Positions 14,401-25,326 are shown, numbered from the stretch's first letter. The stretch is DNA of 64,000 bases from Coccinella septempunctata (GCF_907165205.1 NC_058196.1:13806501-13870500); one strand, 5' to 3'. Made by a program: numbers and translations. The notes: generated by a model from the letters alone, not told the origin.

Positions 14401-17400
14401 ACCCGGGACCGAAGAAGTATTCAATTCGGTAAGATGCCACCTCACAATTTCCTCGGTTATTTCGACATTAGACTTGAGCCAAACAGTTCGGGCGTAAATA
14501 CATAAGAGAAAAACTCGGCCAGGATATCTGCTGATTCTCTAGAACTGCCACTGAGTTCACCAGGTAGGTTTCTGACTAGTGGGACACCTACTGTGTTATT
14601 AGAAGAGGATCTGATGTACTTAACTTGTTGTCTTTGGAAAATGCAAAACCATTCTCGAAAAGGGTTATTCATTTTTGAAGCGACGGCGACGTGGAAACGT
14701 GATTGAAGAAGTTACGGTGAGTGTTATAGTCCTCCGTCGATCTCAAGTCCAAAGTGCTTTCTTTCTTCCTGTAAGATAAAGACAATTATCATTGATCAAA
14801 GGCTTGATGGGGTAGTGCATGATGCATGGTCTCCTTCTTGACCTTTCGAGATCCTTTGACTGTGTCTCCCAAGAAACACTGCTGGGTAAGCTTAAGAATT
14901 ATGGGCTCTATGACTGTGCCATACAACTTTTTTGACGGATCGTTGGCAGATGGTTTCTGTCGACGAGTCGTGCTCTGGTTTAAGATCCTTGGTCATTGGA
15001 GTCCCGCAAGGTTCAGTTTTGGGATCAATATTATTTTTGACATTTTGAGAGTACGTATCGGGTGCGCTGGCTATTCTCTTTGCTGATGATACCACTGCCC
15101 TCGTTAAGTCTTCGAAGGCAGAGTTGAGGGCTTTCGAATGGTTTTCTGCTAACAGATTGTCCATAAATGAGTCCAAATCGCACAGTTTGGTTTGAGATCT
15201 GTGCCGGAGCGGAAGCTGAGGTCAGCAAAAATGCCTTTGCCCCTACACTACATCAATCCCGAAAATCAATTAATGCCAATCATAACTGGGAACAACTAGC
15301 GTTAGACAGGTCACAGTGGAGATCTATGCTATAATGGACTCGAGAATTCAGCGGCGGCCAGATCTGGTTGGTGACTATCCATGCCCGGAGTGTGGAAGGA
15401 TCTGTAGGTCACGGTTGGGTCTCTTCAGTCACAGGAGAGCACACACTCGCAATTAGCCCCAAGAAATTATAAGTCTGTTCTTTTTTATGTCTTTTTGTAG
15501 ATTAATTCCCGGTAACGGGATACAGGAATGAATGAATGAATGAACTTTGCCCTTAGAGCTTCGTCATCGACTTTGTCTGTTAAAGCTTTGCGGATGGTTT
15601 ACTCTGCCTTGGTCGAGTTCCACTTGAGATACTGCGTCACTTTGTGGGGTAATTGCCCCTTGAGAGAATGTATTTTCAGAATTCAGAGAAGAGCAATTCG
15701 GTTCCCTGCGGGCCTAGGGAATAGGGAATGTTGTAGAGAAAGCTCCCGACTTTATGTCCATTGGTTTGTACAATAAGTGACCTTCTCACCTGAAATCACT
15801 GACGGAGGATAGATTCAAACGTGTTGTTAAAGACAGACTACTTTCCACGGCTTTTTACTCTATTGAGGAGTTTTGTTCTTGTGTTTTCGGAAGGTTTTGC
15901 CTCATTTTAATTTAGCTGCATTTGAACGTCATTTTTCCACGGGCAAAGATATTTTGACACCGAAACGAGAAATGAGAACTTCAATATTTTGATGTTCATC
16001 AAGGGCAATATGACATTACCTTCATGAACATCGATATGTTGAAGGATGTTGATATTGCAGAACCAGATACCTAGATTTAATGATTTAAATTACATATTCT
16101 GATTATACACGTCTTTTATTTTGTTCCTGAACTGTTAATTTCTATAAACCTAATTAACAATTCTTATAAATAGATCTTGAACGCAACAATATAGAAGAGC
16201 ATTTCTGTCATTTCTGAAATGGTGTTAACGATTAACGTTAACTAAATCATCCCAAAAGTAACGGACGAGAGATTTGTTGGTATATTATATAATTTAAACT
16301 TGGACAGTTTTGTTTTTGTCAGTTACATATCACAAGTCATAAAGAAGTTATGTTAAGTTGTATTTCTATGTTTGTAACACAGAGTAGACGAATAAATAAA
16401 CAGTGTTGCCAATCGGCGGATTTTTATCCGAATTGCGGATTTTTTTAGCTCTCGCGGATTTTTTTCGGATTTAAAAATATTTCGGATATTTTCGGATTTT
16501 TTTTATGTTATACAGTTTCAAAGAATTTCTAAAGGAATTGAATTATTCAAATCAATTATTGAGGCTCTTGCCACTAGATGATTGAATAATTCAAATCAAT
16601 AGTAGAGGCTTCGTGGAATATTCCTATTGGGAACTGAAGAAACCACGTTAAAAAAAAACGCCAAGAACACTACTTAAGGAGTGGAGCAAAAATGTGTGCA
16701 TGTAATTTGAAATACGACTTTCTCACGAATAGAATATTTTTTTGTAAAGAATTGTACGATCTGCAAAGTTTCTTGAGGTTTACGAAAATGTGCGAGCTTT
16801 GACTTCAAATAAAAAACTGTACAAGCGGGATCGATCTGGATTTTTGAAAGAGTATTTGTTTATGTTTAGGTAACGAAATAAATAACGCATTCGGTATTTA
16901 GACCTGGTACAAAATTCAGCTACCACTAGGGGCATCATGTTCGCAGCTCAAAAAGAGTAGTGAAGATTTTTCACATTGAAAAAATGATTGGAATATTGAG
17001 AATAGAAAATTGTGTTATCTGTTTTCTTAATTATTTAACCGTTCGATGAACGAGCGGATTTTTTTCGGATTAAGTTACAGAAGCATCGGATTTTTTCGGA
17101 TTTTTTGTCAGATATTTCGGATTATTCCGTAAATTACCATTGGCAACACTGTAAATAAAAAAAATAACCTAAAAAGTGAACACGTTCTTCTCATTGACTC
17201 CTAGTAAAAATTATTGAAATATAAAGTAAAAATACAAAAACAAATACCTAAAAACGACAGGTTACGGGTCCAGAACACGCTACATCTGAAAAATAACAGT
17301 AATACAAAAATTTTCAACAAAATAAGACAACGTGATCAGCATGGCTCTAGACAATGAAGACATTTCAAGTATCACCAAACTCAAAGACAGCTCCACATTT

Positions 17401-20400
17401 TCCTTATGGAATTTCGAAATAAAAATTCTCTTCAAAGCGAAACAACTCATGGATGTCATCGATGGAAGTTCCCAAATCAGCACCTGTGGCACCGATGAAA
17501 CCAAAATAAGTAAATGGAAAGCCAAGGACGCCCTGGCTCAACATGCCATTTTGAGAACTATAGACAAAACAGTAAAATTACATTTAATGAACTACGAATC
17601 GTCTAAAGAAATGTATGATGCACTTCTTCGTATATACAAAAAGGACACCAATCAAGAAAAATGTTCTCTCCTACAGGAATTCTATAATTTTAAATATGAC
17701 AATACCAAAGACATTCATCATAACATCAGTGGAATTCAAAATTTGGTGTTCAAACTGAAAATATTACAAGAAGAAATCTCCGAAAGTATGATTATCTCTA
17801 AAATACTAGCTATACTGCCAGAAAAACATCAATATTTCAGCTGTGCATGGGACTCAACCCCCACAAAAGACAAAACCTTGGAAAATCTAATATCTAGACT
17901 CTCGGCAGAAGAAGACAAAAATAAAATTAGACAAATAGAAACACCAGTGTCTTTTAAAACAGTACACAAAGGAAAATATGAGCCTATTTGTCATGCATGT
18001 GGTAAAAAAGGTCATATAAAGCCACAATGCCCAAGCAACAAGAATCCGGAAAACTCAACAAAACCCTGTACAATATGCAAACTAATGGGTCACATCAGAA
18101 CAAATCACACTGAACGCACCTGCTACAACAAGGATAAGGCATGTAAGATATGTAAGAAGACTAACCATAAAACAGAAGATTGTTTCTTTGATGAGAAGAA
18201 TAAATCTAAGAATCAGAAAAATGAAAACTCTGATAAGATTTCATTTCTAACCTGCATGAATGAATCATTCAATACCGAAACACAAGAGATAGAAATGATC
18301 GTAGATAGTGGATGCAACAAAATGATGATTAAAGAAGAAAACATCATATCAAACATGAAGAAATGCACAGATAATGTAATGATAGCCAAGAAAGGGGAAA
18401 CAATACCAATTGAAGGATATGGAAAAATTTACTGTGATACTTGCACCCTAAATGAAGTTTATTATGTTCCACAACTGTCAAGAAATCTGTTATCGGTTAA
18501 TGTTGTCACTCAAGCTCAAGGCGCAGCATATTTTGATAATGAAAAAGTATATATTTTAAAAACTAATATTGAAATTCCAGAAAATCTCATTGCGATAGAA
18601 GGAAGGAAGACTGAAAATGGTCTATATGTAGTGAAAATGAAGAAAACAGATAACAATGCACTTATTACCGAGGACTCAACACAAACCTTAGACTGGCATA
18701 AAAAACTAGGACACCTTAGTTATGGACAAATGGAAAAAATTACAGAACTATGTGATGGTGCTTCATTCAAGATAGATACAAGCAGGAAAATGGATTGCAT
18801 AATATGTGCCAAAGCAAAACAAGTAAGACTACCTTTTAAGACCATCAGAGAAAGAGCAAATCATCCTATGCAAATTATACATACTGATATAGGTGGACCT
18901 ATTGACCCACCAACATTTGATAATAAGAACTACTTTTTAGTATTTTTAGATGACTACACTCATTTTTGTAAAGTGTATCTCTTGGAAACAAAAACAGCCC
19001 ATGAAGTTTTTCAAAATATACAAAGATTTATTCATGAGGGTGAAGCACATTTCAACTTGAAAGTAAGCAAATTGAGAATGGACAATGGAGGTGAATATCA
19101 GAATAATCTTCTTTCTGAATGGTGCAAAAGCAAAGGTATCATACAAGATTTCACAATACCACATACTCCTCAACTCAATGGTAAGAGTGAAAGAATGATG
19201 TTGACTTTATTGAACAAAGCAAGAGCACTAATATTTGAAGCTAATTGTAACAAAGAAATGTGGGGAGAAGCAGTGCTTACTGCTGCGTATCTAACAAATA
19301 GATGTCCTACCAAAGGAGTAGAATGTACACCATATGAAAAATGGTTCAATAGAAAACCGAATCTGAACAATTTGAAAATATTTGGACAAAAAGTCTATGC
19401 CAAAATACTGAAACCTTTGAAGAAACTTGATAGCAGAAGTCAAGAAGCAATGTTTGTTGGTTATGCCCCTAATGGATATCGATTATGGGATCAAGAAGAT
19501 GGAAAAATATTTATTGGCAGAGATGTAATCTTCACAGACAAATACTACATGAATACTGTACCAAAATTGGATGAATTGATTAAAATCAATTTTTATGAGG
19601 AGGAAGACATAGGAACTCCAGAATGGGAGGAAAATGCAGAAAACCAAGAAAATGGGGGAGAAGAAAATGACTCCAACCAAGAAAATGGGGGAGAAGAAAA
19701 TGATTCCAATCAAGAACAAATACAAGATAATGAAGAAAGTACACAGAATGAAAGCAGAAGACCAAGAAGAGAAATAAAGTTACCATGGAAATACAACGAC
19801 TTTGTCACGAATTTTGATGAAATTGAAGGGGAAGCACTTCTTACATATGAGGAAGCTATAAACAAAAATGAATGGAAAATTGCAATACAAGAAGAAAAAG
19901 ATTCAATAATGAAGAACAAAACTTGGGTTTATGTTCCGGAAGATCAAGCAAAGGGTAAGGAGATTCTAAAATCAAGATGGATTTTCAAAGTAAAGGACAG
20001 TGGAAAATATAAGGCGAGACTGGTGGCTAAAGGATGCTCGCAGAACAGAAATTCCATGGATCTTGAAGACATATATAGCCCAGTAGTAGATGCTACATCT
20101 CTAAGACTACTGTTTGCAATTGCCGCTAAAAGGAATTGGAGTATACAAACACTAGATGTTAAGACTGCATTTTTGTACGGAGAATTGGAAGAACCAGTTT
20201 ATATGAGAGTACCAGAAGGATTTGGTCAAAAAGGAATGGTATGCCTTTTGAACAAGTCCTTATATGGTTTAAGACAAGCACCATGTAAATGGAATAAAAG
20301 ATTTACCTCTGCTCTTAAAGAAATTAATATGATTCAATTAAAATCAGATCAATGCATATTTAAATCTGAAGAAGGTGATATGTATTTAGCTATTCATGTG

Positions 20401-23400
20401 GATGATGGCATCGTGGTTGGGCGGAATGAAGTCCGGATTAAGCAGTTACAGGATAAATCATATCTTGGGTATGGATATAAAAAGAGTAAAAGATGGATTA
20501 ATAATAAACCAAGAAAATTATGTCGATAAAGTGCTGAGAAGATTCAACATGCAAGATTCGAAACCAATGAAGACTCCGATTACACAAGATGTTTACAATA
20601 TTGATGATGAAGATGAACAAAACGAAGCTGATTCATCTTTAAACTATAGAGAAGGGATTGGAAGCTTATTATATCTATCCTGTAAATCACGCCCTGATTT
20701 GAGTTTCGCTGTAAATTACGAGAGTCGATCTACAGAAAATCCAAAGAAGAAAGATTATGTAAATCTGAAAAGAACTCTAAGATACCTAAGAGGAACAGTT
20801 TCAGCTGGAATTCTATACAGAAGTAACTCTGATGAGAATGGAGATGAGGAAGTTCTTCATCTAGTAGCATATTGTGACTCAGATTTTGCAGGAGATGTTC
20901 AAACAAGAAATGAAGAAGACATTCAAGAAATAAGAAGAAAAAGCACTTCAGGACATGTCATAACACTGTTTGGAAGTCCAATATCTTGGTCATCGAGAAG
21001 GCAAACAATTGTTGCACAATCAACTATGGAAGCAGAACTTATTGCTGCCTGCGAGTGCACCAAAGAATTAAAATATCTCATTGAATTGTTAAAGGAACTG
21101 ACTGGAGAAGAAGTTAAGGCTACATTATATATTGATAACCAAAGCACTATCAAGTTGATGAAGGCAGGAAGAATGAAAAGAAGTAAACATATAGAAGTTA
21201 AATACTTCTTTGTCAAGGATGAATACTACAAAAATCTTTTCAAAATGATATATATACCATCAGATCAAAATGTAAGTGACATTTTCACAAAACCCTTGCC
21301 TATCAGTAAATTTGAAAAATTCACCAGGGAGTTATTAGTCGTTTAAATGTTTCAAATATGAAAAATTTTGCTGTATATTAGAAAATATTTTTTTTTATGT
21401 TGGAATACTTTGCACAAATAAACTGCCCTACGTTTATGGGGGAGTGTTGGTATATTATATAATTTAAACTTGGACAGTTTTGTTTTTGTCAGTTACATAT
21501 CACAAGTCATAAAGAAGTTATGTTAAGTTGTATTTCTATGTTTGTAACACAGAGTAGACGAATAAATAAAAAAAATAACCTAAAAAGTGAACACGTTCTT
21601 CTCATTGACTCCTAGTAAAAATTATTGAAATATAAAGTAAAAATACAAAAACAAATACCTAAAAACGACAAGATTAACGAAGTTAATTAATTGATTAACG
21701 GTACCCAGCTATACCTTCACCAGAAAAATAAACATTTTCAGATCTCCTCTATCGTTTGATGGATGTCCGCTGCAGACCGTAGACCATGTGAGGGACATGA
21801 TTCTGAATTCTAAGCTTACTTTTAGTCTTCATGTCGATAACCTTGTTACGAAAAGTTTTAAAATGCTTGGCTCCATTTTACGTGTCACGAAAGAATTCAC
21901 AAACAGCTCAGCTCTGAGAACCTCATATTTTTCTCTCGTGAGAAGTAATTTGGAATATGCAACACCCATCTGGTCACCCTCTTATCACAAGTAGGTTGAT
22001 AAGATCGAGAGAGTGCGGAAAAAATTCATTAGAAATTTGAATTATAGGTGACGAACACCGTTCCCGGTGTTCATCCCAGTATAGAGATAATTTAATTTAC
22101 TAGGATATACTCAGACTTCAGCGGAGGAGAGATCTCTTTGATTGTCTTTTTCTGTTTAGGACTCTCAATAACTGTGTGTGTACCCACCTTTAAATTTTAT
22201 CACTTTTAACATACCACAGTATTCTGATCGTCGAAGGTGAAGTTGCTCTTTTACATTCCGAGGTCTAGAACAAATGTGAGATACCATTCGTTATTCCTTA
22301 GAGTGATGCGCTCTTACAATTGGCACATAAGTTCAATATATATTTTCAATGTGACAATGGATCATTCGAGATATTTGAAATCTTCGTATGATTCAGAATT
22401 TTAGGTAGTAATGTATTTAATGTATTTAATTTTGTGAACCTTATTATTCTGAATCCTGTTGAGGTTCCTGTTCTGTTAAATAAATAAAGACTTTTCTGTC
22501 AATTGGTATCGAAATGAGATATTTCATAAAATCGTTAATGTTACTAAATAATGAGAAAAACTCGGCAATCCTGAAATATTTTTAGGAAGATGTTATCGAT
22601 GTCGACCCAGTCGTGATGCGTGTATTCAATTTTGTGTGAACCATGCAGTGATGTGTTTGTGTAAATATTTGCACACAACACGATATTTTTTACCGTCCTC
22701 TCTATAAATTGAGTAGTCAGGAATATGGATTATTTATGGATTACAGACTTCGAGACTCTAGGCGAACGCCAAGATTCGCTCATAAAAATTATAGAGAGTT
22801 TATGGATCTGTGCGAAAAATCTGAGTTCAGATAATTTGGACAGCAGATTGTATGTTTGTATAGATGAGATGCCAGATGTGGTTCACTCAGTTTTTTTAGA
22901 GCAGTTTGGTTGTCACTGGTGAAGAGGTGACAATGGTGTAGGGACTTGATATATTCAATAGTGAGTTCATTTGTGATTATTATAAATAAACTCTATTCTA
23001 TTCCTTTCTCCAGTTCTTACTGAATTCAAATTTTCAATTTGTGTTTTGAGATCAATGACAAACATGTTTAGGTGAAATTGTTGTTTTTAAAGTGTTATCA
23101 TATACATGCCTTTTACGTAGGGTAATAATTAATAAATTATCTGAAATAAAAAACTCATTTACAAAGATAAATGACCCCATAAAAGAGGCATGTACAAAAA
23201 CATCCATCAAAAATACATCAAAATACATAAAGAAGTGAAAATTTGAATTCAATCTGTTACCATTTCATACCTATGAAAAAGGATTGATAAAAAACCCATC
23301 TATGAACAAATCATCCCCAGAAACCCCCGATCCTGAATTGAAGATGAGAAGTTGCGTAGTTTGAAATAAAATTAATGTAATCTAGAAGCCAAAATTGATA

Positions 23401-25326
23401 CAAGTTCAATTTTTTTCACTGAGCTTTTTGGTTCTGAAGAATAACCGAATATTTCAAGCTTTTCATGCTGCGTGTCATATGGACTCTAGTTTCAAAAGTC
23501 ATCTCTGTAGCTGAGGATATGGAAATAAAATTTTTGGCAATAATTTTTTCAGCTAACTTAGGCCCAGTTGTACAGTTCAAGTGCAATCTGAGTTTAAGTT
23601 TGAACACAGGTCAAATTTGACAATAATTTTGAGTAGTTGAACAAGGTTTTATGTTGAACCGGGAATGAATTTGAACTGTACAACCAGGCCTTAAATTGTT
23701 TTTACTCAGTCAAATTATAGAAATATAAAACATTGAAAACTGAGTTGAAATGTTGAAAATGATTTTTCACCTCGCTCACATCGAAAACTTCAGAGGGGTA
23801 GCTTTTGATGCTAGGGGATGAACTTAGGGAAGTGAATAAGTAATATTAAAAGAATAATAATAAGGGAAGATAAAAAGTCATCAAACTACATCCCTGTACA
23901 ACAGAAAAAATTGTTGAGTTTTAAAGGTTATAGAAGAATCAATTGTGGTAATTTAGCTGGGATGCTTTTTATGAACTCATGTTGTCAAGGTGATGACAAA
24001 GAATAGCACTGTAATCCACAGATAATTAGTTACAAAAATCAGATAAATCCCTTTTTTGGCAATGAATGTTTCAACTCAAACACTTAGGTAATTCTAGACT
24101 ACAGAAATTAACAGGAACTCTTGCACCTATAATAATTTTGTGTTGTTTTTAGTTAATATAGTACGAGTTTACATCATACACTTTGTACGAAACTACTGAT
24201 TCAGTCTATGCTAATAACCTCTTTGCAATTGACCGAAACCAAAAGTACATCACATAACAGAATGACAAAAAAATACTTATTACATCTTACCTCTCATGAC
24301 AACACAATTTATTTTGACGGGATCATATCCTAACTGAAGAGCCAAGTCGATGCCCATTAAAACTCTTTCCATTCCTTTCCTCCTTGTAATATTTTCATAT
24401 TTTTTTCCATCTAAAGTATCTAAGCTTATATTCAAACCATCAAGTCCTGCTTTTTGTAACTCTACCAGCTTTTTGGTTAACACAACCCCATTGGTTGTTA
24501 GAGATACACTCTCTAATCCTTTAATTTGTTTAAGATTATCTATAAGGAAAAAGGATTAATATTTCATGAGATATCTTCTGCAAACTAATGAGAAACTCAC
24601 AGATAATATCTACTAGATCTTTTCTTGTTGTGGGTTCACCTCCAGTCAATCTTATCTTCTGAACACCTTGGTCTACAAATAACTTGGCAAGATAAATTAC
24701 TTCATCGGCTGTGAGCAATTTTGATTTTTCTGTTAAATTGACACCTTCTTCTGGCATGCAATATTGACCTTGAAATTAAATAATAGTAACTGGTTCACCT
24801 TCTTCAATAGAACGACAAACATAATGAGCATGATGTAATTTGAGAGATTAACAATTTGACTCACATCTTAGGTTGCATTTTTCTGTTAGGGAGATTCGAA
24901 GGTATGTATGATGTCGTCCAAAGGTATCTGTTAAAGGATTATTATCCAGAAAAACCTCATCTTGTTTCTAAAAGAAAACAAAACTTTTTCACGAGCACAC
25001 AATACAAGATGTTAACGAGGTTATAAATATTGCAAATAGGTATAATTCGTTCCTAGTAGACATCAATATTATGGTTCGTGACATCATCAACTAGTTAATT
25101 CATTAATTTTATTCCAACTAAGTAATCATTCTTCAAAATACAACGCTTTATTACTTCTGTTGTGGATATTTTTCAATTCGGAATGCAATTTTAATACAAC
25201 ATTAGAAAACTGAGTACAAGTGTAATATCATCTTACCTGTTCAATTTTGAAATTTCCTTTGAATCTCTTTGGGCCAATTCTCCGCAAACGGCTAAAAGAA
25301 GTAAGCAAACCTTTCCACCCAAACAT
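1703..25326 (-). CDS. Mocs1: Mocs1: fused MOCS1A-MOCS1B, molybdenum cofactor biosynthesis
   Basis: The MOCS1A part is a radical-SAM GTP 3',8-cyclase and the MOCS1B part is cyclic pyranopterin monophosphate synthase; together they turn GTP into cPMP in mitochondria. Coding exons: 25326-25237, 24967-24865, 24768-24601, 24539-24291, 13807-13605, 13553-13322 and 2400-1703. All junctions are GT-AG and phases agree, giving 580 residues. Residues 1-30 are Arg/Lys-rich and amphipathic (MFGWKGLL...), which fits a mitochondrial presequence. C61, C65 and C68 form the SAM cluster (CX3CX2C), TGGEPTTR follows, and C293, C296 and C310 form the second cluster (CX2CX13C). MoaC motifs are MVDVSGK at about 417 and KLAGIMAAKKTSELIPLCH at about 461-479. 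Introns 4 and 6 are each over 10 kb and filled with repeats. The MOCS1A C-terminal GlyGly is not seen; the fused frame reads MEIGS there. Confidence 0.95.
2403..7996. other. Mocs1 intron 6, distal part
   Basis: AT-rich intronic DNA. I found no credible exon, RNA gene or bounded repeat. The ORFs of 60-96 aa here (for example 3614-3892 minus and 5830-6081 plus) have no recognisable motif and look like chance frames. Confidence 0.5.
8000..8182. mobile_element. Near-perfect palindromic MITE, TSD TAA
   Basis: Terminal inverted repeats begin GCGGTGAACACATATGAG and continue through GCGGCCGCGGCCACGATC. The two arms match almost perfectly for about 50 bp around a 75-bp centre. TAA is duplicated at 7997-7999 and 8183-8185. 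The inner arm has GATCGTG/GATCATG iterations. A TWA duplication fits PIF/Harbinger-type MITEs, and the low arm divergence suggests a young copy. It lies in Mocs1 intron 6. Confidence 0.85.
8186..9150. other. Mocs1 intron 6, no gene seen
   Basis: AT-rich. At 8737-8830 the stretch GCCGCACACGAA plus GAAACGTGAAACACG resembles, in reverse complement, 11590-11670. These might be the ends of an older element enclosing the transposons between them, but the match is too poor to claim. Confidence 0.3.
9160..9420. mobile_element. Short LINE-derived fragment
   Basis: Contains CCACTGCTGGACATAGGCC, which I recognise as a recurring insect LINE-tail type sequence, then a GC-richer block ending near 9390. 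No intact frame and no clear boundary. Confidence 0.35.
9814..9933. mobile_element. 120-bp MITE, TSD TTA, GGCCTGGTTGT family
   Basis: Ends are GGCCTGGTTGTTCAATTC and the complement of GGCTCGGTTGTTCAATTC. TTA is duplicated at 9811-9813 and 9934-9936. The same family occurs at 23561-23690, and a worn copy may lie near 33306-33415. The TTA target fits PIF/Harbinger-type MITEs. Confidence 0.8.
10300..10564 (-). mobile_element. Mariner transposase 3' fragment
   Basis: Minus-strand frame 10564-10382 has the mariner DD34D C-terminal signature HPPYSPDLSPSDYHLF, then LKKSLKGRKF and a truncated tail. Only the end of the gene and probably part of the 3' flank remain. It abuts a Tc1-type gene on the other strand at about 10565, so one has inserted into or recombined with the other. 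Confidence 0.8.
10566..11331 (+). pseudogene. Tc1-like transposase pseudogene
   Basis: Plus strand. An N-terminal helix-turn-helix part (EPTVRRRVTEVGFKAYRAKK, 10610 onward) is followed by in-frame stops at about 10740, 10783 and 10875. A long open end (10879-11331) then has MVWGGIC, the catalytic MQDNARPHAAR, and SPDMNPIEYVWDMLGRQL, the DD34E Tc1 signature. At least three stop codons and the missing 5' end make it non-functional. Confidence 0.88.
11332..13321. other. Mocs1 intron 6, proximal part
   Basis: AT-rich intronic DNA with no recognised gene. Near 12738 a short AATATTTGTT direct repeat occurs three times. The small frames at 11519-12292 are without motifs. Confidence 0.5.
13322..13807 (-). 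CDS. Mocs1: Mocs1 coding exons 5-6 (C-terminal half of MOCS1A)
   Basis: Exon 5 (13807-13605) encodes RFIEYMPFSGN and ends AAG|GTAAAA, phase 0. Exon 6 (13553-13322) encodes the second iron-sulphur site MFCGTCNRLRITADG and ends CATGGCG|GTATGT. If the last donor is ignored the frame reads GGMYF and stops, so an unspliced message would give a separate short MOCS1A. A 51-bp intron separates the two exons. Confidence 0.93.
13835..14690. other. Mocs1 intron 4, part next to exon 5
   Basis: No credible exon. The block 14221-14300 (CCGCGTCCGTCTCACTG..., ACTGAACGGATTTCC) has the look of a dispersed arthropod repeat, but I cannot place it in a family. The 96-aa frame at 13896-14186 is unrecognised. Confidence 0.4.
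14691..15230 (+). mobile_element. Decayed jockey/CR1-like LINE, reverse transcriptase part 1
   Basis: With several frame shifts the plus strand reads LDLSRSFDCVSQETLLGKL, then a GVPQGSV-like block, then FADDTTALVKSSKAELRAF (15080-15140), which is the RT catalytic region. It is interrupted at about 15231 by another element, and the thumb region resumes at about 15537. Confidence 0.75.
15231..15536 (+). mobile_element. 3' end of a second LINE with a C2H2 finger, inserted into the first
   Basis: Carries a C-terminal frame with CPECGRICRSRLGLFSHRR, a C2H2 finger used at the end of some LINE ORF2 proteins, then a stop. It ends in a (TGAA)n tail at about 15525-15543. The target-primed 3' tail and the split RT of the host LINE around it show it inserted later. 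The clade is not certain. Confidence 0.65.
15537..15930 (+). mobile_element. Decayed jockey/CR1-like LINE, part 2
   Basis: Frame 15540-15776 reads VKALRMVYSALVEFHLRYC, then VTLWGN and IFRIQRRAIRFPAGLGNREC, the region after the RT palm in jockey-group LINEs. It follows the insertion at 15231-15536 and continues the same element. Confidence 0.7.
16275..17259 (+). repeat. Copia 5' LTR, split by an inserted MITE
   Basis: LTR halves 16275-16400 and 17160-17259 flank the 751-bp insert and the second copy of its TAAATAAA duplication. The insertion separates the LTR start from the gag leader and probably disables normal transcription. Confidence 0.95.
16401..17151. mobile_element. hAT-type MITE in the copia 5' LTR, TSD TAAATAAA
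   Basis: Ends are CAGTGTTGCCAAT and its exact complement. TAAATAAA is duplicated at 16393-16400 and 17152-17159. The 3' LTR holds the same site empty, so the insertion is proven inside the window. Both subterminal regions contain clustered TCGGATTTTTT-type repeats, the arrangement hAT transposases bind. No coding frame is present, so it needs transposase from elsewhere. Confidence 0.95.
17341..21346 (+). pseudogene. Copia Gag-Pol polyprotein, one frame break in RT
   Basis: The ATG at 17341 starts a frame open to 20529; a second frame, open from 20396, carries the end to 21346. In order: gag; zinc knuckles (CHACGKKGHIKPQC and two CX2C variants, 17990-18190); protease DSG (about 18306); GAG-pre-integrase WHKKLGHLSYGQM and CIICAKAK; integrase catalytic HTDIGG, DDYTHF and GKSERM; reverse transcriptase with VDDG (about 20398); RNase H (AYCDSDFAGD, IDNQSTIKLM). 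The break lies between 20410 and 20460, just after the RT catalytic box, where a short block usual in the family is missing. A 33-bp tandem duplication (ENGGEENDS twice) lies near 19640-19710. Apart from this break it looks young. Confidence 0.95.
21445..21670 (+). repeat. Copia 3' LTR
   Basis: 226 bp, TGTTGGTATA...AAAACGACA. It contains an AATAAA hexamer, and its CGAATAAATAAAAAAAAT stretch is the empty counterpart of the MITE target in the 5' LTR. Confidence 0.97.
21740..22490 (+). mobile_element. Jockey-like LINE 3' fragment
   Basis: Frame 21788-21994 reads SKLTFSLHVDNLVTKSFKM, LRVTKEFTNSSALR and YFSLVRSNLEYATPIWSP, the conserved stretch after the RT palm in jockey-group LINEs; KIERVRKKFIRNL follows. 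It is decayed downstream and ends near an AAATAAATAAAG tail at about 22478-22490. Confidence 0.75.
22495..23557. other. Mocs1 intron 4, no certain gene
   Basis: A 65-aa open frame at 22725-22922 (MDYLWITDFETLG...) is followed by AATAAA at 22985. It has no recognisable domain and no splice-consistent partner, so I leave it unassigned. The rest is AT-rich. Confidence 0.3.
23561..23690. mobile_element. 130-bp MITE, TSD TTA, GGCCTGGTTGT family
   Basis: Ends are GGCCCAGTTGTACAGTTCAA and the complement of GGCCTGGTTGTACAGTTCAA. TTA is duplicated at 23558-23560 and 23691-23693. Same family as 9814-9933. Confidence 0.85.
23694..24290. other. Mocs1 intron 4, part next to exon 4
   Basis: AT-rich intron sequence with no recognised feature beyond the exon 4 donor at 24290. 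Confidence 0.5.
24291..25326 (-). CDS. Mocs1: Mocs1 coding exons 1-4 (presequence and radical-SAM half)
   Basis: Exon 1 (25326-25237) starts at the first ATG of the frame and ends CAG|GTAAGA, phase 0. Exon 2 (24967-24865) carries the first two cluster cysteines and ends T|GTGAGT, phase 1, so the codon of C65 is split. Exon 3 (24768-24601) begins with the rest of that codon and holds C68 and the GGE motif. Exon 4 (24539-24291) carries TTNGVVL and GLNISLDTLD and ends G|GTAAGA. The introns between these four exons are short (62-269 bp). Confidence 0.95.

Larger units (their letters stand above)
16275..21670 (+). mobile_element. Copia LTR retrotransposon, target duplication AGATT
   Basis: Runs TG...CA between direct repeats AGATT (16270-16274 and 21671-21675). 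LTRs are 16275-17259, which contains a later insertion, and 21445-21670 (226 bp). Removing the insertion and its 8-bp duplication leaves exactly 226 bp in the 5' LTR, and I see no mismatch with the 3' LTR. A primer-binding site (GGTTACGGGTCCAG, from 17260) resembles the copia initiator-tRNA-Met site. A purine tract (TTATGGGGGAG) abuts the 3' LTR. It lies in Mocs1 intron 4 in the opposite orientation to Mocs1. Confidence 0.97.

Noticed and set aside
17332..17340. Start of the copia frame at 17332
   Set aside because: That codon is GTG; the first ATG of the frame is at 17341.
22703..22922. TATAAAT at 22703 before a 65-aa frame at 22725, with AATAAA downstream
   Set aside because: The TATA-like box is only about 16 nt before the ATG, so a transcript starting at the usual distance would lack the start codon. 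No domain or splice partner.
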